Part shown: positions 8,746 to 17,819 of the stretch, piece after piece | Numbering within the stretch: the stretch's first letter is position 1 | How the letters are laid out: each line of letters starts with the position of its first letter | NCBI RefSeq assembly: GCF_000963005.1 | Contig: NZ_JZHZ01000007.1 | Coordinates: 2,633,138-2,697,137 of the forward strand | Direction: 5' to 3' | Length of the DNA stretch: 64,000 nucleotides | Source of the DNA: Xanthomonas sp. GPE 39 | GTDB taxonomy: Bacteria; Pseudomonadota; Gammaproteobacteria; Xanthomonadales; Xanthomonadaceae | The notes under the pieces: model-generated | Told to the model about the DNA's origin: nothing | Seen by the model: the letters and a program-made list of their open reading frames with translations, nothing else | The model's database searches: none | Position numbers and translations under genes: made by a program

Positions 8746-9202
8746 ATGCGATGTGCACGCTGCGTGACGAATCGGCGCCGGCACGAGGGCAATGCCGCGC
8801 CGGCAGCCAGCATCGCAGGGCGTGTGGCGACATGGCCGGCGACGCTGCCCTGCCCCGACCATCGGTTGCGGGCATGCGGCGCCCCGGACGGGCTGCTACC
8901 GCTAGCCGATGCCCCAGGGGTCATCGCCCTGGCAGCGGTCATCGACGCCCCCCCCTCAGAGCAGACGCGATGCAACGGACCTGTCAACCCGACAGCGGGT
9001 TTATCTACAACGAATAAGAGCAGCTAACAGGACACCTGTGTCGCCGCCACAGGGGGCGTGGGCAGTGCTCGGGGTCACATACCGCCTCGGATCCTATGTA
9101 CTGTCCGCGCCCACCCGAGAGCCACTGGGGATGTTTCGTTAGCCACTCCAAGACCAATCCACGCCGCATCCTCACTGGCCGCGAACGGACTGCTGACACG
9201 AG
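8746..9202. other. Intergenic, no gene seen
   Basis: About 450 bp upstream of the nag operon with no credible coding frame. Positions ~9132-9153 (TTTCGTTAGCCACTCCAAGA) weakly resemble the end seen in the dispersed repeat at 1-66 and 48925-48990 (TTCCGTAGACACTCA). This could be a decayed IS end or chance. Confidence 0.35.
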
Positions 9203-9232
9203 CAAGCCCCAGCGTCACGACACCGGGGCTTG
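9203..9232 (-). terminator. Hairpin after the expansin gene
   Basis: CAAGCCCC at 9203-9210 pairs with GGGGCTTG at 9225-9232, starting 18 bases past the expansin stop. No long T run follows on the minus strand, so it is terminator-like rather than a textbook terminator. Confidence 0.5.
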
Positions 9233-9249
9233 GCTCACATCATGTCCTC

Positions 9250-9990
9250 TCAATGAAGGGACTGGATATCCTGATCACGCGGGAACTGGACATGCCCGTC
9301 GACGAGATAAGCTCCCTTATCCCCAGAGGTCGGCATGGGCGGAATCGTATCGGTCACCACCATGCCGCGAATATCGGTGATGCGCACCTCCAACATCTGC
9401 GCTCCAACATTTTCGCCGACGAAATGGTTGTAGTCCGTCTTCGGCAGACTGATCCAGTCATCGCCGTTCTTGTACTCGAACTTGACCACCGGGTAGAGAT
9501 GGTTGCGTACCTGGATTGCGGCCCAGTACGGCGAACTCCCCTCCTTGATTCGGTACACAAGGTTACCGGTGATCGGCGCTTGCACCACTTTCCAACTGAT
9601 CGGAATGCGACCGGCGCTGGTATCGCCAATGGCAGAAAATGCATTGGGCGACAGATCCAAATAGCAATTGCCGCCTCCCTGATATAGGTCGGTGACATAC
9701 ACGGTGGCGGTGCCATTGGGACCTTGCACCTGCAGATACGCACCGGCCAACGCAGCCTTGACCCCGCCATAATTGAGCTGTGTCGGGTTGAGCGCAGTGA
9801 TCATTGCATCCGGCGGAATCGGATCGAGCAATAACGCGCCACCAGAGTATCCAGAGTAAGTATAGGTCGCAGTGCCATTACAGACCCCGCTCCAGTCATC
9901 GGCAGCAGCGGGTGGGACGATGGCAATCAGACTCAGCACGGCGAACAAACCGGCACTGCGTAGGGCGGCGCGAATATGTCGTGCTTGCAT
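9250..9990 (-). CDS. Secreted bacterial expansin
   Basis: 246 aa. A signal peptide (residues 1-~30, ending PPAAADD) sends it through Sec. The mature protein shows the two-domain expansin plan. D1 (~32-130) is a GH45-like double-psi barrel with GTATYTYSG, MITALNPTQ, the acidic VTDLYQGG motif and LDLSPNAF. D2 (~135-225) is a CBM63-like domain with GRIPISWKVV, YRIKEGSSPYWAAIQVRNH and LPKTDYNHFV. Expansins loosen plant cell walls without hydrolysis, and bacterial members aid plant, especially xylem, colonisation. It is complete and not fused to a cellulase. It stands alone with its own hairpin downstream. Confidence 0.93.
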   Translation of the reverse strand: MQARHIRAALRSAGLFAVLSLIAIVPPAAADDWSGVCNGTATYTYSGYSGGALLLDPIPPDAMITALNPTQLNYGGVKAALAGAYLQVQGPNGTATVYVTDLYQGGGNCYLDLSPNAFSAIGDTSAGRIPISWKVVQAPITGNLVYRIKEGSSPYWAAIQVRNHLYPVVKFEYKNGDDWISLPKTDYNHFVGENVGAQMLEVRITDIRGMVVTDTIPPMPTSGDKGAYLVDGHVQFPRDQDIQSLH

Positions 9991-10233
9991 AATGGTTTCC
10001 TAGTTAATAGGCGCGATGCGCCGCGCGGCGACAGGGCCGTTGCCCTGCAAGCCGAATGTGGAAGATGCACGTATGCAGCAACTTTGCGCGCGGCTGGATA
10101 ATACACTCTTGGTCGATTTTGTAGACACGGTCTGTGCGTGTCCGCAAACATTCCGGGGCCACTCAGGCATCTATACAACAAGGCATTTAATGCCGGTTAT
10201 GTGAGTTCGCCTACACATTACAAAACGATTGAT

Positions 10234-10626
10234 TCAGCGGCGCAGAAAACCACGCTCCAGATGCCAAAGTACGTCACGCAGCGGAGTGAACAGCGTCACC
10301 ATGCCGAGCGCGACACCCAGCGCGTCGGCCAACGCATCGAATGGATCGGCCGAACGTGTACTGGTCCAGGCTCCCTGCGCGAATTCGATCCCCACACCCA
10401 ACGCCAACAGGCCCAGCGCCGCCCCGGTCCAGGCACGCGGACTGGCATAAAGCTGCACGGCACCGGCGGCCAGCAACAGGTAAGCGAGAAAATGCTCGAC
10501 CTTGTCGCCCTCGGGCATGTCCAACAATTGCGGCGGACGGGGAATCATGCAGAGATAAATCAGCACGATAATGGCCAGCCACCACAACCCCAGCCATAAC
10601 CAGGGCCAGCGGAACGGGCGCACCAT
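10234..10626 (-). CDS. VanZ-like integral membrane protein
   Basis: About 130 aa from the ATG at 10626, chosen because GAGG lies just upstream; a TTG at 10644 would extend it into the preceding gene. Four hydrophobic segments and the VanZ-like pattern DKVEHFLAYLLLA, GVGIEFAQG, RSADPFDALADALG are present. VanZ-like proteins are small membrane proteins of mostly unknown role; teicoplanin resistance is known only for the enterococcal member. It abuts the methyltransferase gene upstream with a short gap and is probably cotranscribed. Confidence 0.8.
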   Translation of the reverse strand: MVRPFRWPWLWLGLWWLAIIVLIYLCMIPRPPQLLDMPEGDKVEHFLAYLLLAAGAVQLYASPRAWTGAALGLLALGVGIEFAQGAWTSTRSADPFDALADALGVALGMVTLFTPLRDVLWHLERGFLRR

Positions 10627-10631
10627 TGCCC

Positions 10632-11816
10632 TCACAGACGCCAACTCAGGTCGCCAGCCAGAAAGGCCGGCGCCAGCGCGACATCCCGCTCGAACCCCAT
10701 CACCTGGAAACGCTCGCCCATCTCGCTGGGCAGGGTCAGCCGCTTCACTTGCTGGCGCAGACGCAGCCGGCCGGCGTCGTCGGTGCGTGCTTCGGCCTCG
10801 GCCAGCAACGTGTCCAGGCCATTGCCCAGCAGGAAACTGGCTTGGTTGCAGTAGCCCGCCAGATCGAAACCGGCACCGGTACCGGCCTCGGCCAACGCGG
10901 TGAAGTCCACCGATGCGGTCAGGTCCTGCAATCCAGGCCAGCGATACACATCGGCATGGCTGCGATGCCGGTAAAACGCGCGCAAGGTACCTTCATTGCG
11001 CTCGGGCAGATAGAACTCGCGACGCGGATAACCGTAATCCACAAACAGCATCGCGCCGCTGCGCAAGCCACCGGCCACCGCCTGAATCCAATACGGCAAC
11101 TGCGGCAGCAGTTCGGAGCGGTAGCCATCGGCCAGTGACCGCTGCAGATCGCGTTCCACATGCCGCACGGCCGCCGTCAGCAGCGCATCGGCGGGCTGCT
11201 CACCGCGCTGGAAGCCGCCATCGCGATCCAGCGTCACCGTTTCCTCGAAAACTTCGCCATCGCGCAGCACAAAGCGCGGCGTCGGCAACGCGTCGATCAC
11301 TTCGTTGGCGAACAGCACGCCGTTCCAGTCGTCGTCGAACGGACGGTCCAACCATTCCAGCAGATCGAACACCGGCGGGATCAACACCCGCGCCAGACGC
11401 TCGCGCTGGCGCACGCGCAGGTCCGCGCTGGGCTCCAGGATGGCATAGCGTTGGGGCAACGCATCCAGCGCCGACAAGCGCTTGAGCATCACTTCGGCGA
11501 AAGCGCCACTGCCGCCACCCACTTCCAGCATGCGCGCCTGCGGGCCCAGTTGCCGCAACACCGGAGCCAGCGCGTTAGACACCGTGGCGGCAAACAACGA
11601 CCCCAGTTCCGGCGCGGTCACGAAATCGCCCGCCTCGCCGAACTTGCTACTGCCGGCGCTGTAGTAACCGAGTCCCGGCGCGTACAAAGCCAGCTCCATG
11701 AAGCGCGAAAACGCAATGGCGCCACCATTGGCGGCGATTTCGGCGCGCAGATGCGCGACCAGACGATTGCTGTGCGCCAGCGCATCGGCATCGGGCAAGG
11801 GAAGATCGGTCGGCAT
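10632..11816 (-). CDS. MidA/NDUFAF7-family SAM-dependent methyltransferase
   Basis: 394 aa from the ATG at 11816; the frame extends further upstream, but that part overlaps the divergent reductase and lacks family similarity. The DUF185/MidA motifs are visible: SRFMELALYAPGLGYYS, GDFVTAPELG, the SAM-binding LEVGGGSGAF and FANEVIDALP. The mitochondrial relative methylates an arginine of complex I subunit NDUFS2; the bacterial substrate is not established. The gene diverges from the pteridine reductase with 54 bp between starts. Confidence 0.88.
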   Translation of the reverse strand: MPTDLPLPDADALAHSNRLVAHLRAEIAANGGAIAFSRFMELALYAPGLGYYSAGSSKFGEAGDFVTAPELGSLFAATVSNALAPVLRQLGPQARMLEVGGGSGAFAEVMLKRLSALDALPQRYAILEPSADLRVRQRERLARVLIPPVFDLLEWLDRPFDDDWNGVLFANEVIDALPTPRFVLRDGEVFEETVTLDRDGGFQRGEQPADALLTAAVRHVERDLQRSLADGYRSELLPQLPYWIQAVAGGLRSGAMLFVDYGYPRREFYLPERNEGTLRAFYRHRSHADVYRWPGLQDLTASVDFTALAEAGTGAGFDLAGYCNQASFLLGNGLDTLLAEAEARTDDAGRLRLRQQVKRLTLPSEMGERFQVMGFERDVALAPAFLAGDLSWRL

Positions 11817-11870
11817 GCAGTGCTGAATTGCGTGGACAATGCACAGCATAGCCGAGTACGGAATCTGCAC

Positions 11871-12605
11871 ATGTCTCACCTCAAAGTCGCCCTGATCACC
11901 GGCAGCGCACGCCGCATCGGCGCCGGCATCGCCCGGCATCTGCACGCTGCGGGCTATCGCGTGGCGCTGCATGCGCACACCTCGCAAACCGAGCTGCAAG
12001 CGCTGGCGCAGGAACTGGAGACCATGCGCGCGGACAGCACCCTGACCCTGCACGCCGACTTGCGCGATACCGCGCAATTGCCGGGATTGGTGCGACAGTG
12101 CGTACAGCGCTTCGGCCGGCTCGACGCGCTGATCAACAACGCCTCCAACTTCTATCCCACCCCCTTGCACGAAGCCACACCGGCGCAATGGGACGACCTG
12201 TTCGCCGTCAACGCGCGTGCGCCGCTGTTCCTCGCCCAGGCCGCTACCGAGCAGCTACGCGAACACGGTGGCGCCATCGTCAACCTCACCGACCTGCATG
12301 CGGAGCAGCCGTTGCGCGCGCATCCGCTGTACGGCGCCGCCAAAGCCGCCCTGGCGATGCTGACTCGCTCACTGGCGTTGGAGTTGGCGCCGCAAGTGCG
12401 GGTCAACGCCATCGCCCCCGGCGCGATCCTGTGGCCGGACGCCGGCAAGGATCCCGCCGCGCAGCAGGCGCTGCTGGCGCGCACCCCGCTGGCACGCACC
12501 GGCGACGTCGCCGACATCGCCGAAGCGGTACGCTGGCTGCTCGACGACGCCCACTTCGTCACCGGTCAGACTTTGCGAGTGGATGGTGGCCGAGGACTGT
12601 CCTGA
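11871..12605 (+). CDS. PTR1-like pteridine reductase (short-chain dehydrogenase)
   Basis: 244 aa. SDR fold with NADPH site TGSARRIGAGIAR (~11-22), NNASNF, and the catalytic Tyr-Lys pair in YGAAKAALAML; the C-terminal VTGQTLRVDGG is typical. The RR motif after the glycine loop and the NLTDLHAEQP segment are those of pteridine reductases (PTR1/FolM-like), which reduce dihydrobiopterin, dihydrofolate or dihydromonapterin. Start at the ATG at 11871, since residues upstream overlap the divergent methyltransferase. folK lies convergently downstream, which supports a folate/pterin role. Confidence 0.85.
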   Translation: MSHLKVALITGSARRIGAGIARHLHAAGYRVALHAHTSQTELQALAQELETMRADSTLTLHADLRDTAQLPGLVRQCVQRFGRLDALINNASNFYPTPLHEATPAQWDDLFAVNARAPLFLAQAATEQLREHGGAIVNLTDLHAEQPLRAHPLYGAAKAALAMLTRSLALELAPQVRVNAIAPGAILWPDAGKDPAAQQALLARTPLARTGDVADIAEAVRWLLDDAHFVTGQTLRVDGGRGLS

Positions 12606-12811
12606 GGCCGGGACGATGCGTTCGAGACAGCCGGCGATGGCGGGGCATCGCCACCACAACACCGCGTCTGTGGCATCGACATGGATCACACGCAGCAACC
12701 GCGCCAGTCCCGAACACACAGCAACGCGCGCGCCCTTGCCCGATTCGATTTGCAGACAGCCGTTACTCGGCGAGGACATCGGGCGCTCCCGCCTCCACAC
12801 GAGTGCCGACC

Positions 12812-13333
12812 TTACCGAGGCGCGTGCTCCTGCCCCAGGGTCCGGCCCCCATCCAGCGCCACCACCTCGAACACCGCTCCGTGCTCGGCATGCGCACGCC
12901 ACAATGCCTCCAACGTCAGGCCGCTGATCGGGTCGACAAAATCGGCGGCGATGTCGGCCAGCGGTTTCAGCACGAAGGCATGGCGCAACTCGGGACGCGG
13001 AATCCGCAAATTCCCTGGACCTTCAGCGATGCGGTCGCCATAGAACACGATATCGATATCCAACGTGCGGTCGCTAAAGCGCGGACCATTGCGGTCGCGC
13101 CCGTGCGCGTCTTCCAGCGCATGTAACCAGGCGTCCAGCGGTATCAGATCCCAATCGGTCTGCAACGCCACCGCGTTATTGAGGAATGCCGGTCCGTCGA
13201 AGCCCACCGCAGCGGTCCGGTAGGTGGGCGACACCACGATACGACCGAAGCGCTCACGCAATGCTTCGAGCGCAACGGCAAGGTGATGCTGCGGGCGCAG
13301 GTTGCTGCCCAGGCTCAGGAGCACGGTGGTCAT
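12812..13333 (-). CDS. folK: 2-amino-4-hydroxy-6-hydroxymethyldihydropteridine pyrophosphokinase
   Basis: 173 aa from the ATG at 13333 (MTTVLLSLGSNL), the family-typical start; the ATG at 13348 adds five residues. HPPK transfers pyrophosphate from ATP to the pterin alcohol in folate synthesis. Signature motifs LSLGSNL, SPTYRTAAVG, FLNNAVAL, RFSDRTLDIDIVFYG and IPRPELRHAFVLKPL are all present. It converges on the pteridine reductase gene with about 200 bp between, in which I see no further gene. Confidence 0.93.
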   Translation of the reverse strand: MTTVLLSLGSNLRPQHHLAVALEALRERFGRIVVSPTYRTAAVGFDGPAFLNNAVALQTDWDLIPLDAWLHALEDAHGRDRNGPRFSDRTLDIDIVFYGDRIAEGPGNLRIPRPELRHAFVLKPLADIAADFVDPISGLTLEALWRAHAEHGAVFEVVALDGGRTLGQEHAPR

Positions 13334-13834
13334 GCGGTATTCGCGCATGCTGCGGCCACCAGCGTCAACAGCTAGCCAAGTCGGTGCCGCACCGCATAGA
13401 ATCCGGGCGCGCCGGGCTTGCGGCAGTGACTACCCTCTTGCGCCTGCCGGCCGGAAAACGCGGCTTGCAGGTGTATGCATCGCCCATGAAGCCGGCAATC
13501 GCAAGCGCGACCGAACCCAATACCGTGCGCACCTCTCCCTCGCCCCACGCTGGAAGCGCAATCGCGCTAGGCGACTAGCCAACACAATGACTGCGTCGCT
13601 GTCGGACGGTTGTGGACAGTCCTCGGAATCCTCTGGTATCACTTGCACACTGCGGTTCCTGCGCACTACCCGCGCCCAACGGCCAGGAACTGGTGACGCC
13701 GTGTTCGCCACGATAAGCACAGACGCTGGATCCGCAAGCGGGGAAACACATGGTTTCCCCGCTCAAACCGCAATGCAATCGTATCTATGTGCGTTGTTGC
13801 AGATCGGTTGACTGGCTTCTCGGGGAGCGGATTC
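13334..13834. other. Intergenic, 500 bp, no gene seen
   Basis: Open frames here are short and lack family similarity or a plausible ribosome site. The region should contain the folK promoter. A perfect hairpin at 13737-13763 is listed separately. Confidence 0.4.
13737..13763 (-). terminator. Perfect 11-bp hairpin after the hybrid kinase gene
   Basis: AGCGGGGAAAC (13737-13747) pairs perfectly with GTTTCCCCGCT (13753-13763), loop ACATG. It lies 72 bases past the stop of the hybrid kinase gene on the minus strand. There is no T run after it, so it may be a terminator or an mRNA end-stabilising stem. Confidence 0.55.
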
Positions 13835-15349
13835 TCAGCCACTCTCCAACGCATGTGCCACGGCGCGGAACACGCGCTGCATTTCCAACGGCTTGCGCAA
13901 CACGTGCACGGCGATATCGCTGGGAAAATGATCGCGCTCCAGCACCGCGCCAGCGTCCTCGAGCACGATCGCCGGGCCCTGGTAACGCATTTCCTGCAGC
14001 GCCATCAACAGGCTGACCGCCGACAGCAGAATGATATCGCTGTCCACGATCACCAGGTCCGGTAGACCGTGTTCCTGCACATCGCGCAGCGCTGCCGCGC
14101 CATCGGACGCCAATTGCGGGCGGTAGCCCTGGCTGGACAGCGCGTTACCGAGCAGCGACAACCGCGTCGCCTCGCCATCCACCAACATCACGCTCTGGCC
14201 CTTGCCCATCGGCAACGACAACTCTGGCTCGACCGAAGGCGTCTGACCGCGCAATGGCAGCATCAATTCGAAACAGGTGCCCTCGCCCGGCGTACTGTCC
14301 ACGCCGATGCTGCCACCGTAGCCTTCGACGATGCGCTTGCATGAAATCAGGCCAAGGCCGGTGCCATCCGGTTTGGTTGTAAAGAAGGGACTGAACAGAA
14401 ACGCCTGCGTCTGCGCATCCATCCCCATACCGCTGTCACGCACCAGGATACGAACCTGATCGCGACCATCTGCGCCAATCGCCTGGATGGCCGAAAACGT
14501 CAGCCGCCCTCCGTTGGGCATAGCCTGAATCGCGTTCAATCCCAGGTTGAGCAGACACTGCTGCAATTCGGTGTAGTTGGCCTCAATCGACAGGGACGCA
14601 TCGGCGACATCCACCTGCAAGGCCACCCCCTCTGGCAGGCTGCTCTTGAGCAACATCTGCACAGCCTGGAACAGTTCGGCGATACAAACCCGCTGGCTGG
14701 GCGTGCGCGAACCACGCACGAACGACAGCATCGACTCGGCCATCTCGTGACCACGCCGACCACACTCGGCAATGACATCGGCCAGATGCCGCAGTTGTGG
14801 ATCGTCGCTGCGTCCGATCATCAGTTCCGGCACGATCAGTAACGGCTGCAGAATATTCCGCAAATCGTGACTGAGGCCGGCAGCGAGCAGGGCCAGACTC
14901 TCCAGCCTCTGCGCACGCATCAACTCTCGCTCCACCCGCTGCCGCTCGCGTTCCGAGCGCGCTTCACGGATCGCACGTGTCACCGCCGACGGCAAGCGGG
15001 TGGGATTGTGCTTGATGATGTAGTCGTTGGCGCCATCGCGCAGCGCCTCAACTGCAGTCTCTTCGCCAATGGTGCCGGAGACGAATATGAAGGGCATGAC
15101 GCTGTCATGTTCGCGCAACACCCGCAACGCGCGATGCCCGGAAAACCCCGGCATACTCAGATCGGACAATACGATGTCGGGAGCGAACTCGCGCAGCGCC
15201 TCGCGCAGCCCTGGTTCGCTTTGCACACGATGGAACGTCGCCTCCAGACCAGCGTCCAGCAATTGGTCGGACAGCAACTCGGCATCCTCTGGCGAGTCCT
15301 CCACCATCAGGATCCGGATTGGGCCGAACTTGGAGCCGGTCATGGGCAT
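13835..15349 (-). CDS. Hybrid sensor kinase: receiver - histidine kinase - receiver
   Basis: 504 aa, cytoplasmic, no membrane segment. N-terminal receiver domain (~10-130) with VEDSPEDAE and DIVLSDLSMPGFSG; phosphoacceptor domain with LSHDLRNILQP; HATPase with NLGLNAIQAMPNGG, VRDSGMGM and TGLGLISCKRIVEGYGG; C-terminal receiver (~385-504) ending LRKPLE. The last receiver keeps an Asp in VIVDSDI and the Lys, but its acidic pocket reads VDGE, so it may be weakened. It follows the CheY-like regulator gene by six bases and completes a three-gene signalling operon. Confidence 0.85.
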   Translation of the reverse strand: MPMTGSKFGPIRILMVEDSPEDAELLSDQLLDAGLEATFHRVQSEPGLREALREFAPDIVLSDLSMPGFSGHRALRVLREHDSVMPFIFVSGTIGEETAVEALRDGANDYIIKHNPTRLPSAVTRAIREARSERERQRVERELMRAQRLESLALLAAGLSHDLRNILQPLLIVPELMIGRSDDPQLRHLADVIAECGRRGHEMAESMLSFVRGSRTPSQRVCIAELFQAVQMLLKSSLPEGVALQVDVADASLSIEANYTELQQCLLNLGLNAIQAMPNGGRLTFSAIQAIGADGRDQVRILVRDSGMGMDAQTQAFLFSPFFTTKPDGTGLGLISCKRIVEGYGGSIGVDSTPGEGTCFELMLPLRGQTPSVEPELSLPMGKGQSVMLVDGEATRLSLLGNALSSQGYRPQLASDGAAALRDVQEHGLPDLVIVDSDIILLSAVSLLMALQEMRYQGPAIVLEDAGAVLERDHFPSDIAVHVLRKPLEMQRVFRAVAHALESG

Positions 15350-15355
15350 GCGTGC

Positions 15356-15796
15356 TTACTCTTCGTCCGGAGCCTGATTGATCAGCGCCCAGAACGTTCC
15401 CAAGGTCTTTACCGCAGTGAAGAACTGATCCACGTCCACCGGTTTGACCACATAGGCGTTGACACCAAGGTCCCAACTACGGGCTAGATCGCTCTCCTCG
15501 CGTGAGGAGGACAGAATCACCACCGGCAGACGCTTGAGCGACTCATCGCTACGCACCATCCTGAGGACTTCCAGGCCATCCAGTCGCGGCATTTTGATGT
15601 CCAACAACAGCACTGCGGGCATCCCCTCCTCGCGCTTGGCGTAGGCACCGCGACGCAGCAGGTAATCCATCGCTTCCACACCGTCCTCGACGTGCACGAT
15701 CGGATTGGCCAAGCGAGCATCGCGTAATGCGTCCATCGCCATTTCAGCATCGGCGGGACTATCTTCGGCCAGCAAAATGGTGCGAATGGCAGTCAT
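15356..15796 (-). CDS. Single-domain response regulator, Rcp1/CheY-like
   Basis: 146 aa, receiver domain only. LLAEDSPADAE forms the acidic pocket, the Asp in LLLDIKMPRLDG is the phosphorylation site, LSSSREESD the switch Ser/Thr region and YVVKPVDVDQF the conserved Lys. With no output domain it probably passes phosphate or acts by protein contact. This long-receiver type often pairs with phytochrome-like or PAS kinases. Its start overlaps the stop of the sensor kinase gene by four bases. Confidence 0.9.
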   Translation of the reverse strand: MTAIRTILLAEDSPADAEMAMDALRDARLANPIVHVEDGVEAMDYLLRRGAYAKREEGMPAVLLLDIKMPRLDGLEVLRMVRSDESLKRLPVVILSSSREESDLARSWDLGVNAYVVKPVDVDQFFTAVKTLGTFWALINQAPDEE

Positions 15797-17604
15797 GCGA
15801 TCAACTCGGTGGTGGGCGCTTCAAGCGCCGGTGGCAAAACGAAGTGGAAGCTAGCGCCCTCGTCCGGCGCGGACTCGGCCCAGATATGCCCACCATGACG
15901 GGCGAGGACGCGACGCACGCTGGCGAGGCCAATGCCGGTACCGGAGTATTCGCTCGCCTTGTGCAGCCGCTGGAATACGCCGAATAATTTGGCCGCATAG
16001 GTCATGTCAAAACCGGCACCGTTGTCGCGCACAGTGAAGTGATGGCTACCGTCCGGCTCCATTTGGTAGTGGACTTCAATCTGCGCGACCTCGCGTTTGG
16101 CACTGTACTTGACCGCGTTATCGAGCAGATTCAACCACAACTGGCGCATCATGTTCTCGTCGACGACCAGAATCGGCAGCGGCGCAACGCGCCATTCGAT
16201 GCGATGGCCGTTACCGGCATGGTCGGACTGATAATTGGCATCCAGCACCGAGCGCGTCTCCGCCACCAGCGACTGCATATCCACCGACTGCAAGCGCATC
16301 GCGCTACGGCCCAGACGCGAATACACCAGTAGATCGTCGATCAACGAGGCCATGCGCCGCGCCGAAGTGCCGATCACCTCCAGGTAATGCCGGCTCTTTT
16401 CGTCGGCGGCTGCGTCCAGATGGCGCACCAGCTTGTCGGCGAACCCGGCAACGTGGCGCAGTGGCGCACGCAAGTCATGCGAGACCGAGTAACTGAAGGC
16501 TTCCAGTTCGCGGTTGACCTCCGACACCTGCTCCACCTTGCCCTCCAACTGCCGATTCAATTCCTGAATCCGCTGTTGCGCAGACTTCTGCAGGGTGATG
16601 TCGCTGACCGTCATCAGCACCACCTCATCCTCGCTATCGGGCAACGGCATGCGCCGCGCGTTCAACAGCATGATCCGCGACACACCGTCCGCGCCGACTT
16701 GTTCGTGCTCGAAATCCCAAAGTTCACGTCCGCGCAGCAAGATATCGGCAAGACGCTGACCGATGACAGGATCCCGCCAGACGCCATCGCCCACCTCGGC
16801 CAACATCTTCGAGGCATCGTCCGGTTGCAGTCCGTACAGTTCGGCGAACGCGGTGTTGTGCATCAGCATCCGCTGCGAGCCGTCGAGCAACACAATCGGC
16901 TCGCGCACGGTTTGCAGCACCGCTGCTGCACGCCCATTGGCGCGCAGCATGTCGCGCTCGGCATGCAGGCGCCGGCCGATCTGCCGCTGCAACAGCCAGA
17001 TCACCAGACCCAGCAACAACAACTGCACCGCCAGGCACACCCAGCTCACTCGCGACGCCAGCGTACGGCGTCGCTCGGCATCGGTGATTCGGCGCATCAG
17101 CAGTTCGTCTTCGCGCTGCCGCAACTCATTGGTCAAACCGCCGATCGGATTGTCTGCGCTCATCTCCTGGATCAGAGGACCAATCCGCTTCGGATCGCGG
17201 TTCTGCGCGATACGCTCGGCCAGCAGACTGCGCCGTTCCAGCGTGCTTTGCAGTCGCCCGATGCGCATTTGCTGCTCCGGGTTGTCACGGGTCAATTGGG
17301 CCAAGCGTGCGATGTTGGACACCAGTGATGCACGTGTCTGCTTAAGGCGCGTCTTGAGCGACGGCGAGTCGGTGTCGTGCGACATCGCCATCGCCGCGGA
17401 CTCCATATCGCGCACATCCGCTTGCAACTCGCTCAAGGCCGCCGTGACTTCCTGGCTATGACTCATCCAGTCGGCGGCACGCAGGGTCGCAGCGTTCATC
17501 TGCCGCAGCAGCAACGACGGCAGAATCACGATCAAAACGACAGCCAGCGCCAGCACCGGCAGTCGCCAGCGATCCCAGACGTCGTGTTTGGCGATGATCT
17601 GCAT
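15793..17604 (-). CDS. Membrane sensor histidine kinase with periplasmic sensor and PAS domain
   Basis: About 603 aa from the ATG at 17604; an ATG at 17661 would add 19 residues and cannot be excluded. A first helix (LPVLALAVVLIVILPSLLL) and a second (VCLAVQLLLLGLVIWLL) bracket a ~150-residue helical periplasmic CHASE3-like region. Then come a PAS domain (VREPIVLLDGSQRML), a coiled linker, HisKA with the phospho-His in YSVSHDLRAPLRHVAGF, and HATPase (NLLDNAVKYS, VRDNGAGFDM, GTGIGLASVRRV). The HisKA subtype is the phytochrome-like one that pairs with Rcp1-type regulators, matching its neighbour. The ligand is unknown. Confidence 0.88.
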   Translation of the reverse strand: MQIIAKHDVWDRWRLPVLALAVVLIVILPSLLLRQMNAATLRAADWMSHSQEVTAALSELQADVRDMESAAMAMSHDTDSPSLKTRLKQTRASLVSNIARLAQLTRDNPEQQMRIGRLQSTLERRSLLAERIAQNRDPKRIGPLIQEMSADNPIGGLTNELRQREDELLMRRITDAERRRTLASRVSWVCLAVQLLLLGLVIWLLQRQIGRRLHAERDMLRANGRAAAVLQTVREPIVLLDGSQRMLMHNTAFAELYGLQPDDASKMLAEVGDGVWRDPVIGQRLADILLRGRELWDFEHEQVGADGVSRIMLLNARRMPLPDSEDEVVLMTVSDITLQKSAQQRIQELNRQLEGKVEQVSEVNRELEAFSYSVSHDLRAPLRHVAGFADKLVRHLDAAADEKSRHYLEVIGTSARRMASLIDDLLVYSRLGRSAMRLQSVDMQSLVAETRSVLDANYQSDHAGNGHRIEWRVAPLPILVVDENMMRQLWLNLLDNAVKYSAKREVAQIEVHYQMEPDGSHHFTVRDNGAGFDMTYAAKLFGVFQRLHKASEYSGTGIGLASVRRVLARHGGHIWAESAPDEGASFHFVLPPALEAPTTELIA

Positions 17605-17819
17605 ACTCAAAACTATGAAGAGAGAACAGTGACGGCATCGCAGGCGCGCATTGTCGCCCATCTCCCCCGACCGATGATGAATTATTCAGACATGCAGCAA
17701 CACCCCGGTCGCGGCACCTTGAGGCACTTTATCCCAAGCACTGGACACAAAGAAATGGGCGGCTTGCACACCGCCCAGATAATGGATCCAATATTTCACA
17801 GGCAGTTAAGCGGATCGCT

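Noticed and set aside
11160-11870. Plus-strand extension of the pteridine reductase frame upstream of 11871
   Set aside because: It lies antisense to the MidA methyltransferase and has no SDR similarity; the family start is at 11871.
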